Virus record (IMG/VR): IMGVR_UViG_3300029286_003708
Coordinates: 1-26,224 of that record
Strand: one strand, 5' to 3'
Length of the DNA stretch: 26,224 bases
DNA from: a virus
This document shows, in pieces, positions 6,885 through 14,512 of this stretch (its first letter is position 1; the number at the start of each line of letters is the position of its first letter). The translations under genes and the position numbers were made by a program. The notes under the pieces were generated by a model. The model was not told the DNA's origin. It did not search any database and worked only from the letters and a program-made list of their open reading frames with translations.

Positions 6885-7696
6885 AAGTAAGTCTTTATAA
6901 ATTTATTAACCGCCTTTTCCCAAGTGTAATCTTTAGGGTCAGCGTCTTCAGGAAAATTATTGCCCATATCGTGAGTATGGATTATGCACCCACTAGCCTT
7001 GGCTTCCAGTATTGGCAGACAAAATCCTTCTGATAGTGAATGTTTATAAAAATGCTTTGCTCGCTGATATATCTTTGGTATTTCTTCTATCGGTGGGTTG
7101 GTTATTGTTTCTATCCCAGGAATATTTTTTGTTTCCCTTCCCAACCAGACTATTCTTTTATGGCCATCTTTTTTTGCTTCATTTATGGAGTGCTGGACAT
7201 TCTTGTTAAATTCTGGTGTGCCTTCTACCAATGCGTCAATGTCCCTTTCCAGCCCGTGATTAACAAAAAATCTTTCGTGTATCCCATTAGGTATTATCGT
7301 TCCTTGTCGCTCTGTCCATCCCAAGGCATAGGAAGAAACAGCCATCATTTCCCAATTCTTCCTATGCCTGATTTCGATGCATTTTTGTTTTAAACTTCCA
7401 TCATAAAAATGTATATCTTTTCCTTGAATAAACTGCACTTTCCTTCCTTTGTAATTTTCCAGTTTAGGAACTTGCATCCACCAGTTTGCGACAATCAAAT
7501 CTTCATCTGTAAAATTAGCTAGTTCTTCAATCGGTTTGGGCGTAATATCGTAAAAATCCCTTAATCTGTTGTCTTTTGAATAATTGGCGTAAATATCGGC
7601 TTCATATCCCAACTTGCGTAGCCTTGAAACATATTCATAGTTGGTAATCAGGCCACCACATACTATTATTCCATCATTTACGAATGCGATTCGCAT
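6881..7696 (-). CDS. GT-B glycosyltransferase, family 4-like (271 aa)
   Basis: The N-terminal Rossmann-like half starts MRIAFVNDGIIVCGGLITNYEYV, with a Gly-rich acceptor-side loop. The C-terminal half holds 'SEGFCLPILEAKASG' with the E-x7-E pair E223 and E231, the nucleotide-sugar-binding motif of retaining GT4 enzymes. At 271 aa it is shorter than most GT4 enzymes (about 350 to 400 aa). The usual nucleotide-binding strand is present as 'HKRIVWLGRETKNIPG' at about residues 179 to 194. It would transfer a sugar from an activated nucleotide donor in the cytoplasm. It is the last member of the glycan cassette, overlapping the previous gene by 19 nt and the connector gene by ATGA. Donor and acceptor are unknown. 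Confidence 0.8.
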   Translation of the reverse strand: MRIAFVNDGIIVCGGLITNYEYVSRLRKLGYEADIYANYSKDNRLRDFYDITPKPIEELANFTDEDLIVANWWMQVPKLENYKGRKVQFIQGKDIHFYDGSLKQKCIEIRHRKNWEMMAVSSYALGWTERQGTIIPNGIHERFFVNHGLERDIDALVEGTPEFNKNVQHSINEAKKDGHKRIVWLGRETKNIPGIETITNPPIEEIPKIYQRAKHFYKHSLSEGFCLPILEAKASGCIIHTHDMGNNFPEDADPKDYTWEKAVNKFIKTYL

Positions 7697-9126
7697 ATTC
7701 TTTTTGCTTCCATTTCTCTTGTTAAATTAGGTTGTCTTGTAACCCTATATCTTTTGCGTAACTGCTCATATCCAGCCGTCATTTGGCTATCCAATAAATC
7801 AATCCTTGATTTACCGTGCTTTCTATATTTAAATAACGGTTCTCTTATATGTTTAAATTTAAATCCCTTATCATAAACTCTGTTCCAAAATCCCCAATCT
7901 TCAAAAATCTCACTGTTATCAAATCCACCAACTTGTTCAAAAACTCGTCTATCTATCAAGGCACAAGTGGAAGGTATGGGCTGGCATTCTTTCATTTTTT
8001 CAGTTTCTGGTTGCCCAACAACACCAACAGCATTTCCAATAAATTGCATATCTGTATAAACCACTTGAACATCTCCTTTCATTTCCTCCAGTGTTTTTTC
8101 AATGTAAGTTGGCTCTATTTCATCGTCAGCGTCTAGAAATAAAAGATAATCTCCCGTTGCATTGACTGACCCGGCATTTCTTACGTGGGCTACCCCACTG
8201 TTTTGTATATAAATTTTTTTAACATCATATTTTTCGATGACTTCTCTCGAATTGTCGTGGCTTCCATCATCAACAACGATAATTTCGTGGACAGGTGCGT
8301 ATTGGTTAAGAACCGATTGAATAGCTAGCCCGACAAATTGTGCGTATTGGAAATTGGGAATTATCACTGACACTTTTGGGAATAGAATTTGTGGAATTTC
8401 AAATGGTACTTCCACTGGTTGCAAATCATATAACCCACTAACCCACTGATTTTGCCTTGTCAAGGTGCCTATTTTCTGTTCGTTCCAATCTTTGTGATGG
8501 ATAGCGTTATATCTATGCCACTTCTGGTATTCATAGTTATATCCCCTAGTTCTAGCCAAATGATAAAATTTCACTGGTAGAATTGGCTGTAGTGGATTTT
8601 CAAAACTCTTATCTTGAGCATTATCGTATTCAAGAAATGGACGATAAGTATAAAAATCTTTCTTCACTTTGGTCATATCATTTGGCAACATTCCATCATA
8701 TCTATCGACCGCATCACGTCTATAAAGTCTATCTGGATAATGTTCAAAGTTAGCTTGTTCGTATCCATATCGCCAGCTTAACTGATGGTAACCAACCCTG
8801 AAACTCAATGTTTTTTTAGCTTTTCTTACTTCCTCAACAATCCTTTCGCAGGCTTCTTGGGGATACCATTCATCAGCGTCAATTTGCCAAATCCAATCTT
8901 GGGTCGCTTGGTCTAAACTAAACTGTCTTAATTCGCCTTGATTATCAGTTTCAGGATAACCAAATATTTTTATCTTGGGGTTGTTAAGGTTCTCTACTAT
9001 TTCCTTTGTCTTATCTTGTGAGGCATTATCTACAAAGATAATTTCTTCAACATAAGGCAATACTCTCGCTATGCACCCCTCGATAAATTGGGCTTCATTT
9101 TTGGCGACTATCAACGCACTAATCAT
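7678..9126 (-). CDS. Two-domain GT2 (GT-A) glycosyltransferase (482 aa)
   Basis: Two GT-A units are fused. Domain 1 (about 1 to 230) begins 'ISALIVAKNEAQFIEGCI', has 'IIFVDNASQDKT' for nucleotide binding and DADEW (83..87) as the metal-binding DxD. Domain 2 (about 251 to 482) begins 'VSVIIPNFQYAQFVGLAI', with 'IIVVDDGSHDNS', DADD at 332..335 and an EDWGFW catalytic-base motif near 409. Both sites look intact, so the protein could add two sugars in turn. Fused GT2 enzymes of this kind occur in glycan assembly clusters of bacteria and large phages. It sits 18 nt after the methyltransferase gene and overlaps the next GT by 19 nt. Function as a glycosyltransferase is very likely; sugars unknown. 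Confidence 0.9.
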   Translation of the reverse strand: MISALIVAKNEAQFIEGCIARVLPYVEEIIFVDNASQDKTKEIVENLNNPKIKIFGYPETDNQGELRQFSLDQATQDWIWQIDADEWYPQEACERIVEEVRKAKKTLSFRVGYHQLSWRYGYEQANFEHYPDRLYRRDAVDRYDGMLPNDMTKVKKDFYTYRPFLEYDNAQDKSFENPLQPILPVKFYHLARTRGYNYEYQKWHRYNAIHHKDWNEQKIGTLTRQNQWVSGLYDLQPVEVPFEIPQILFPKVSVIIPNFQYAQFVGLAIQSVLNQYAPVHEIIVVDDGSHDNSREVIEKYDVKKIYIQNSGVAHVRNAGSVNATGDYLLFLDADDEIEPTYIEKTLEEMKGDVQVVYTDMQFIGNAVGVVGQPETEKMKECQPIPSTCALIDRRVFEQVGGFDNSEIFEDWGFWNRVYDKGFKFKHIREPLFKYRKHGKSRIDLLDSQMTAGYEQLRKRYRVTRQPNLTREMEAKRICESHS

Positions 9127-9144
9127 TGTCTTAAAAATAAATTG

Positions 9145-9585
9145 TTACTTTGCCAGCCATACACACACTGTCTTGTGTCCACCTCGATTTCCTATTTCTT
9201 TCTTGACTAATTTAAATTCTGGATAGTTCATTTCTTTAGCTAATCTATTATCATAAAAATTCATAAAGGTGTTTTCAGTGAAATATCTTGTGTGTTCGAT
9301 ACATTCATAGGCCGCATCAGAATCTTTGTGGGGAACTTCGATATAAGCAACTCCACTAGGTTTTAGAACTCTCAATATTTCTTTCATCACGAAGATAAAA
9401 TCCTCATTCAGTTGGATATGTTCCATAACGTGTTCGCAGTTTATCTCATCGAATTGGTTGTCTTCGCAAGGTATTCCTTTTCTAATGTCGCAAACAATGT
9501 CTGGATTGAATGCAGGTAAAATATCTATCCCAATAACTCCATCCTGATGCTTGAATCCTTCGCCCACTCCGATTATTAGTTTCAT
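9145..9585 (-). CDS. Class I SAM-dependent methyltransferase (146 aa)
   Basis: The start is taken at 9585 (MKLIIGVGEG), because it forms an ATGA overlap with the upstream gene; a longer open frame from 9609 would only add eight residues inside that gene. Motif I is LIIGVGEG, an acidic residue follows in GIDI (about 18 to 21), then 'FDEINCEHVMEHI' and 'EILRVLKPSGVAYIEVP', the post-motif strand pattern of methyltransferase-11-type enzymes. It is short for the family (146 versus about 200 or more aa) but has the SAM-binding core. Placed inside the glycan cassette, it probably methylates a sugar or glycan end, an inference from context only. Confidence 0.8.
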   Translation of the reverse strand: MKLIIGVGEGFKHQDGVIGIDILPAFNPDIVCDIRKGIPCEDNQFDEINCEHVMEHIQLNEDFIFVMKEILRVLKPSGVAYIEVPHKDSDAAYECIEHTRYFTENTFMNFYDNRLAKEMNYPEFKLVKKEIGNRGGHKTVCVWLAK

Positions 9586-10439
9586 AATGTTTTCAAATAT
9601 TCTTCCCACTTATGAGTGTATAAATGCTCCCTCAATATTCTCGCTTTTGATTTTTCCATATAGGGTATTCGTTCATCAGGATTGGCAGAAAAATAATCAA
9701 TCATCCATTTGAAATGCTCCTTGTCTTTAGCATAAGGCACTTCATCTTCAGAAAAAAATTCTTTGACTATTGGCGTATTGTCCGAAATGGCGAATCCTCC
9801 AGCCAGTATGGTGTTGAAAATCCTGTCATTTATCATCTCTCCTGGAATGCCCTGAAACTCCGTTACTATGTTTTTTTGAAAATCTCCGTGAAGATTAGGA
9901 CAAGCTATGGCTGAACGATAATAGTTTTTGGCCTGTTCGTGTGGGCAAGCAATCCTTGTTACTTCGGAATAATCTAGCCAATCTTTTTTTCGTTCTGAAT
10001 GGTCAGTGCCTATAAACAAAACTCTTGGTGCTTCAATATTTTCTCCATTAAGATTGCATAGGCATCCATTATGGGGTAGATAGTGTATCTTCTTTCCAAG
10101 TTGCTGTTCCGCCCACTGGACACATTCGCCTTTCCATTGCGTTATATAATAATCCGCATTGATTGTCTGAATATCAGGCATAAGAAACTTACTATCTGGC
10201 TTAAAATGACCCAACCAACATATCTTCTTTGCTTTTGTATTTTTTAAATGTGCTATAGCTCTTGTCCACTCGCTTTGGAATATCACGAAATCTGCATCTT
10301 CTGGTATAACTTGGTATAGGCTCAAAAGTCCAGTCTGATGTCCTAATTCCTCCAATGCGTGCAAATGATGGTCTATAACCAATGAACCGCCATTATTATC
10401 TTTTAAATCTCTATTGATTACTATTCCGTAAAACTTCAT
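9582..10439 (-). CDS. CgeB-like GT-B glycosyltransferase (285 aa)
   Basis: The N-terminus (MKFYGIVINRDLKDNNGG) and the middle strand 'APRVLFIGTDHSERKKDW' fit a GT-B fold. The C-terminal region 'YYRSAIACPNLHGDF', 'EMINDRIFNTILAGGFAISD' and 'EHFKWMIDYFSANPDER' matches the glycosyltransferase 1_2 / CgeB pattern, in which R-F-E/N-lAGG is a hallmark. Such enzymes decorate spores and cell surfaces in bacteria and occur in many phages. It is joined by ATGA overlaps to both neighbours (the dehydratase upstream and the methyltransferase downstream). Donor and acceptor are unknown. Confidence 0.8.
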   Translation of the reverse strand: MKFYGIVINRDLKDNNGGSLVIDHHLHALEELGHQTGLLSLYQVIPEDADFVIFQSEWTRAIAHLKNTKAKKICWLGHFKPDSKFLMPDIQTINADYYITQWKGECVQWAEQQLGKKIHYLPHNGCLCNLNGENIEAPRVLFIGTDHSERKKDWLDYSEVTRIACPHEQAKNYYRSAIACPNLHGDFQKNIVTEFQGIPGEMINDRIFNTILAGGFAISDNTPIVKEFFSEDEVPYAKDKEHFKWMIDYFSANPDERIPYMEKSKARILREHLYTHKWEEYLKTL

Positions 10440-11248
10440 ATCAGCTCTTTTATTTCTTCTATTGAAAATTGTTCTACTTGATTGGAAAATACTTTACCAT
10501 CCATTGTTTCGTGCATATTCTCCCCTCCTCTATTGCCAATAACTTCCATTTCCACCCTGCCATATTTTTGCATCATCGCTTCCATCAAATCGCCCATCCG
10601 CATCGCTTTCATTTCCGGAACATAAGGCTTGGCATCCTTGGCGTTTTCAATGCAATCAAATATCAAATCCACTGCTTGTTCACGTGTCCAGAAGAACCTA
10701 GTCATATTCGGTTCGGTTATCATAACCTTTTCGCCCTTCAACATCTTTTCTTTCCACTTGCATAAAACCGAGCCGGTTGAGTAAAGAACGTTTCCATATC
10801 TGACCACTCGATATTTAGTCTTTGGGTTGCAATAGGCCATCTGCTCCATCAACTTTTCGCCTAGAAACTTTGTCGCTCCATACACTCCTGAAACTTGTGC
10901 CGCCTTGTCGGTAGAAATCATCACAAACGATTTCGGGATATTTATAAAACTTTCTGCAAGCAAATTTATAGTCCCATTGATATTTGTCTGAATTGCCTCA
11001 TAAGGCTGTCTTTCGGCTATATCAACGTGCTTGATTGCCGCTAGATGATAAACTTCCATAATCCCAATCATCGCCTGTTTCGCCACCCATTTATCAGCAA
11101 TATCGCCAGTCAAAATTTCAATATGAGGGAACTTCTGCTTCAATGACACTAGCTTTCCTTCATTCCTTGCGACAACTCTTATTTCTCCTTTTAACCTTGG
11201 GATAAGGGCTTCCGCTAGAAAACCCGTTCCACCTGTAATCAGTTTCAT
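10436..11248 (-). CDS. PseB/CapD-type NDP-sugar 4,6-dehydratase (SDR, 270 aa)
   Basis: This is an extended short-chain dehydrogenase: NAD(P)-binding TGGTGFLAEAL (residues 5 to 15, with the third Gly of the classic motif replaced by Ala), catalytic STDKA at 112..116, and Y123-x3-K127 (YGATK). The C-terminal blocks 'MTRFFWTREQAVDLI', 'YVPEMKAMRMGDLMEAM' and 'IGNRGGENMHETM' closely follow UDP-GlcNAc 4,6-dehydratase (5-inverting) PseB and its relatives FnlA and CapE. Length is about 50 aa below the usual 330. Expected product: a 4-keto-6-deoxy UDP-sugar, precursor of fucosamine- or pseudaminic-type sugars. No aminotransferase or epimerase partner is encoded nearby, so the host or an off-window gene must complete the sugar. 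ATGA overlaps both sides. Confidence 0.85.
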   Translation of the reverse strand: MKLITGGTGFLAEALIPRLKGEIRVVARNEGKLVSLKQKFPHIEILTGDIADKWVAKQAMIGIMEVYHLAAIKHVDIAERQPYEAIQTNINGTINLLAESFINIPKSFVMISTDKAAQVSGVYGATKFLGEKLMEQMAYCNPKTKYRVVRYGNVLYSTGSVLCKWKEKMLKGEKVMITEPNMTRFFWTREQAVDLIFDCIENAKDAKPYVPEMKAMRMGDLMEAMMQKYGRVEMEVIGNRGGENMHETMDGKVFSNQVEQFSIEEIKELI

Positions 11249-12237
11249 AGGGTTTTATAGAATAATTGCCACTTCATATCTCTATTCACATCGTATTTTT
11301 CCAACACCTCTTTCAATGCATTCTTGTGCAGTTCTTTCCTTAATGCTGGATTTTCAATCAGGTTAGATAGGTGCTTTATCCATAAGCCAGGAGTATCAGC
11401 CAATAATCCAGTCTTTCCGTGAATTATGGAATGCTCATATGGATAAACTTTAGAAGCCACCACACACGCACCAGCCAACGTTGATTCAAACCACTTGATG
11501 TTCGACTTGCATTTGTTGAAATCGTTATCAGCCAGTGGGCAAATGGAAATGTCTATACCGGCTTCAGTGAACACCCTTGGATATTCGTAAAATGGAACTC
11601 CCTTGATATTAATTGTCGGAAACTTGAACATATCGTGTTCTTTCCCAAAAATGACAATTTCAATATCATCCTTGTATTCTTCGTAAATCTTTTCCAAGGC
11701 AGTAGAAACTACAGGAATATCGGGAAAATGAGTTGGCGACCATACCCAGCCAATCCTTAATTTTTTGTGCTTCTTGCGTTTATGATTCCATTCATTAGGG
11801 TCAATGAGATTCGGGAGAACAACAATGTTCTGATTCAGTGGAAGTAATGCCTGTTTCAATGGTTCAGTCGCAACAGTTACCCAATCAGCACATTCTACCA
11901 ATCCAGTATTAACAGCCACGAATGTATCCCAACCTTCAGCTTGCCTGACAATATTTCCAACAGGAACTTGCCAGATATTATCGTCAATATCCATCACTAA
12001 CTTTGCATCAATGGCCTTTCGCATAGACACAAGCACATTAGCAGTGTGAGGGTCTTTCAGATACTTGATATTCCAAATCGGGGCTATCTTTTTGAACCTT
12101 TTGGCCAATTCTCCAATTTGGATTTTTTCGTTCTTTCTCAATAGAGTTTTCCTAAACACTGCAAAGTTTTTCAATGGACGGGTCATTCGATAATTCCAAA
12201 CTGCTGATTCTTTCGGTCTGATACAAAGGATTTTCAT
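11245..12237 (-). CDS. GT-B glycosyltransferase, GT1/GT4-like (330 aa)
   Basis: The protein starts MKILCIRPKESAVWNYRMTRP. Residues 80 to 90 (LVMDIDDNIW) are typical of phage-type glycosyltransferases that recognise an ordered acceptor. 'NIVVLPNLIDPNEW' and 'LRIGWVWSPTHFPDI' mark the inter-domain hinge and the start of the donor-binding half; 'NIKWFESTLAGACVVAS' is the donor-sugar site. This fits a retaining GT-B enzyme of about the usual length. It is the first enzyme of the cassette, overlapping the 107-aa unknown gene (ATGA) and the dehydratase (ATGA). Sugar specificity cannot be read from the sequence. Confidence 0.8.
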   Translation of the reverse strand: MKILCIRPKESAVWNYRMTRPLKNFAVFRKTLLRKNEKIQIGELAKRFKKIAPIWNIKYLKDPHTANVLVSMRKAIDAKLVMDIDDNIWQVPVGNIVRQAEGWDTFVAVNTGLVECADWVTVATEPLKQALLPLNQNIVVLPNLIDPNEWNHKRKKHKKLRIGWVWSPTHFPDIPVVSTALEKIYEEYKDDIEIVIFGKEHDMFKFPTINIKGVPFYEYPRVFTEAGIDISICPLADNDFNKCKSNIKWFESTLAGACVVASKVYPYEHSIIHGKTGLLADTPGLWIKHLSNLIENPALRKELHKNALKEVLEKYDVNRDMKWQLFYKTL

Positions 12238-12557
12238 TTGGTTTCTTTCACAATAAATCTATTAAACGCTTTGATATTCACTAGTGTTATTTTGCCCTTC
12301 TTCTCAATCATTTTATTTTTGTTATTGAAAACTAGAATAAAATGTTTCGGTATTTGATAACCACTAGCCAATCCCTTGTATAGCTTCGTTATTTCTTTTT
12401 CAAATTCAATCCCCTTGTTCTTTCCAGCAATGTAGAAAAGAATGAATGAACCAAATAGGCTTACCTTTTCTGTTCTTTTTGCATCTTGTAAAAGAGCTTT
12501 CAAATTATCAATTCTTTTAACCTTCTTTTCGTTTCGTATATTCATAATTGCTTTCAC
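12234..12557 (-). CDS. Unknown 107-aa basic protein, start inside a structured leader
   Basis: The open frame starts at a GTG (12557..12555), with an ATG four codons later (12545..12543, MNIRNEKKV). The GTG is buried in a pseudoknot-like stem, so the ATG is a real alternative. The protein is Lys-rich with a hydrophobic middle ('KVSLFGSFILFYIAGKNKG', about residues 31 to 49) and 'IPKHFILVFNNKNKMIEKKG'. There is no clear zinc or catalytic motif. It follows the major capsid gene by 86 nt and overlaps the first glycosyltransferase by ATGA, so it may belong to the capsid module, the glycan cassette, or bridge the two. I do not recognise the family. Confidence 0.55.
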   Translation of the reverse strand: MKAIMNIRNEKKVKRIDNLKALLQDAKRTEKVSLFGSFILFYIAGKNKGIEFEKEITKLYKGLASGYQIPKHFILVFNNKNKMIEKKGKITLVNIKAFNRFIVKETK

Positions 12558-12592
12558 GCCTTGGGGCTATCCGGCGTGAACTGGAAGCCCCA
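12553..12592 (-). promoter_or_regulatory. Pseudoknot-like RNA element over a start codon
   Basis: Two perfect stems interlock. TTCACGCC (12553..12560) pairs with GGCGTGAA (12573..12580), 8 bp, and TGGGGCT (12562..12568) pairs with AGCCCCA (12586..12592), 7 bp. Their order crosses (A, B, A', B'), which is the topology of an H-type pseudoknot, or of two mutually exclusive hairpins. On the minus-strand mRNA the last arm contains the GTG start of the 107-aa gene. No T-run follows, so this is not a terminator. The likely role is to restrain translation of the gene set behind the highly expressed capsid gene. On the minus strand one connecting loop is only 1 nt, so full simultaneous pairing may be strained. 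Confidence 0.6.
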
Positions 12593-12643
12593 GGAACAAT
12601 TAAAACTTAATTTAATGTTTAAAGTTATTCAGTTTTAAGATAG

Positions 12644-13528
12644 CTAGGCTACTGTTACCTGTAGGTCAAGGAATCTTTCGCCCCTTCGAGTGAAGGTTTT
12701 AAGACCAAACACTTCCAATCCTTTGACAATCTTTCCGAATTTATACGGGTCGTTGTCAATCTGAATGGTAGGTTCAATCTGCATAGCCAACGCAATTTGC
12801 TTGGCAAGACCGAAGTAACAATGCTTTCTACTACTGGTTGTGGTGTCTATGTTTTCAGAGACATAAATCTTCACACCCATATAATCCCCAGCATAACCAT
12901 TTTTGAACGCGGCATCCGCAACATTGAATCCGGAAGTAGTGGCTTTTTCTTCAATAACAGCGGCCACATCGGAATCAACAACAGCTACCAAGTTGCCCAG
13001 CAGTTTCTTTCCACCGAGTTTCTTTCGCAACTTTCCTTTCGCTCTAGCAAACATTGTCGCCACATTGGAAGTAGTAAGAGCGATAGCACTTCCACTTGAC
13101 CCAGCCATTCCGCTGTCGCCAGCGTCAAATGTGTCATAGGCGTTCAGAACTTCGGCATAAGCCAATGTTTCAACCTTTTGAGCCAAAGCATCGGTCAGTT
13201 CCCTAATTCCGGCTTCCATCGCAGAATACAGATTCTGCTTCTTATCGACCATATCGAGATAGAAGGACGATTCCCATTGCTGGTCAACATCCAAATATTC
13301 ATCGGTCGAATCAAGAGCCTGAACTGTTACATCAGTACCCTTGACATATGCTGTCGTTGTCAGCGAACCGAACATTGGGAAATGAACTCTAGAACCTGCA
13401 GACAGATTTTTCTTGAAACGCAGGTCGCAAACTTCCTTGGCAGAAAGTTCCTTCATTATGTTTTCCTGAATTGCATCAGCCCAATTTTGCGGATTTAACG
13501 CGGCAACATCATTCGTGTATGTTCCCAT
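12644..13528 (-). CDS. Major capsid protein, HK97-fold type (294 aa)
   Basis: The 294-aa protein sits directly after a scaffold-like gene in the order terminase, portal, scaffold, capsid. The N-terminus (MGTYTNDVAALNPQNWADAI) looks like the flexible N-arm. 'SRVHFPMFGSLTTTAYVKG' is followed by an E-loop-like stretch, 'ALAQKVETLAYAEVLNAY' fits the long spine helix, and 'LGNLVAVVDSDVAAVIEE' plus 'GYAGDYMGVKIYVSENI' fit the A-domain strands seen in P22-like and related coats. It ends 'FTRRGERFLDLQVTVA'. It has no signal or membrane segment. The capsid shell role is very likely from order, size and these patterns. Despite expected high expression there is no Shine-Dalgarno before the ATG. Confidence 0.85.
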   Translation of the reverse strand: MGTYTNDVAALNPQNWADAIQENIMKELSAKEVCDLRFKKNLSAGSRVHFPMFGSLTTTAYVKGTDVTVQALDSTDEYLDVDQQWESSFYLDMVDKKQNLYSAMEAGIRELTDALAQKVETLAYAEVLNAYDTFDAGDSGMAGSSGSAIALTTSNVATMFARAKGKLRKKLGGKKLLGNLVAVVDSDVAAVIEEKATTSGFNVADAAFKNGYAGDYMGVKIYVSENIDTTTSSRKHCYFGLAKQIALAMQIEPTIQIDNDPYKFGKIVKGLEVFGLKTFTRRGERFLDLQVTVA

Positions 13529-13537
13529 TTAAATGTG

Positions 13538-14161
13538 CTAGTCAACATCGGCTCTTTCCTTTTCGGCTTGTTTTCTAATCCATTCCGACTTTTGGGAAGG
13601 GGTTAGTTTCTCTACGTCTTCAGCTTTCACTTTAGACAAATCAACTTTTGAGGAAGAACCAGTGTCGCTAGACGGTTTAGCGATTTTATTTTTGGTTTCT
13701 TCTTCAATTCTTTTAGCCTCTGCTTTTGCTTTGGCTTCGCCCTTGAAGTAATTGGATGATTCGTAAAGGTCAAATGGGTCTTTATTCAAGGCTTTCGCCT
13801 CTTTCTCGACCTCATCCCACACTTCCTTGGCTTCAGGAAATCTATCGAAGTAAAGACGTTTCATAACCGGACTTGTTCCTGTTGAGGGAACGGTAGTTGG
13901 TTCTTCAGTCTTTTTTTCCTCTTGTTTATCCGAAGGTTCAGGCTTCTTCTTCCCTTTTTCAGAAAAGAATTTAGCCACGCCCTTTTTAACTCTGGCGTTT
14001 TCCCTTTCAAGTCTTTCGACTTTTTGTTCCAATGATTCATCATCGGAAGGTTCTTCGGTCTTCAAGAGTTCTTCAAGCTCCTGGTCGTCTTTAGTTCCTT
14101 CTTCCGAGCCAGGGGTAGATTTTACATCTTCCTCGTTCGGGGTAGGTGTTGTTTCAGACAT
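13538..14161 (-). CDS. Scaffolding protein (207 aa)
   Basis: A highly charged, Ser/Thr/Glu/Lys-rich protein starting MSETTPTPNEEDVKSTPGS. It has an acidic disordered N-terminus, a heptad helix at about residues 43 to 60 ('SLEQKVERLERENARVKKG'), and a basic, helical C-terminal third ('SEWIRKQAEKERADVD' at the end). This composition (acidic N-end, coiled coil, short basic tail) and its place 9 nt before the capsid gene are standard for capsid scaffolds, which line the procapsid and leave during packaging. No protease motif is visible. A 54-nt leader with a stem-loop separates it from the 98-aa gene. Confidence 0.8.
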   Translation of the reverse strand: MSETTPTPNEEDVKSTPGSEEGTKDDQELEELLKTEEPSDDESLEQKVERLERENARVKKGVAKFFSEKGKKKPEPSDKQEEKKTEEPTTVPSTGTSPVMKRLYFDRFPEAKEVWDEVEKEAKALNKDPFDLYESSNYFKGEAKAKAEAKRIEEETKNKIAKPSSDTGSSSKVDLSKVKAEDVEKLTPSQKSEWIRKQAEKERADVD

Positions 14162-14177
14162 ATTTGTGAATTAAAGA

Positions 14178-14205
14178 ATTATATTTGCCTTCGACTAAAG
14201 GCAAA
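14178..14205 (-). promoter_or_regulatory. Stem-loop plus TATAAT before the scaffold gene
   Basis: TTTGCCTT (14184..14191) and AAGGCAAA (14198..14205) form an 8-bp stem with a 6-nt loop. Immediately after it on the minus strand is a perfect TATAAT (14183..14178), 17 nt before the scaffold ATG, but no good -35 sits at 16 to 18 nt. It could be an RNase processing or mRNA-stability hairpin, or a weak internal promoter boosting scaffold and capsid. Confidence 0.35.
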
Positions 14206-14215
14206 ACTTAATCCT

Positions 14216-14512
14216 CTAAAGTAAATCGTTCAGCATCTTTTGAAGTTGCTTCTTGGCCATAATCGCTTGAACAACCAAATCAGCCACTTCTTCTTTCTTG
14301 CCCAAATCTATTCCCAACTTTTCTATGCGGCTCAAACTATCGAGTTCCATCAGGTATTTTTGGATTATTTCTTCAACAACATACTTTTGGAATGCCTGAT
14401 TGTCTTTCAATGATTCCAAAAACATTAACCTAACCTTATTTATCTTCTCTTTGGCTTTGGTCTCCTTTTTCTCTTGAGCGTGTTTTTTCTTGTCGTATTT
14501 TACTTGTTTCAT
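14216..14512 (-). CDS. Small helical protein between portal and scaffold (98 aa)
   Basis: This 98-aa protein is almost entirely predicted helix by composition. The N-terminus is very basic (MKQVKYDKKKHAQEKKETKA) and the rest amphipathic ('LFLESL'-like and 'EEIIQKYLMELDSLSRIEKL' segments). Its ATG overlaps the portal stop (ATGA), so it is made with portal. Genes in this slot in other phages include portal-associated or head-completion helpers, but no specific family is recognised here. The basic start could bind DNA or the acidic scaffold; this is inference. Confidence 0.6.
   Translation of the reverse strand: MKQVKYDKKKHAQEKKETKAKEKINKVRLMFLESLKDNQAFQKYVVEEIIQKYLMELDSLSRIEKLGIDLGKKEEVADLVVQAIMAKKQLQKMLNDLL

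Noticed and set aside
9586-9609. Eight-residue longer start of the cassette methyltransferase
   Set aside because: The ATG at 9585 gives the ATGA overlap seen throughout this operon and begins directly at the SAM-binding strand.
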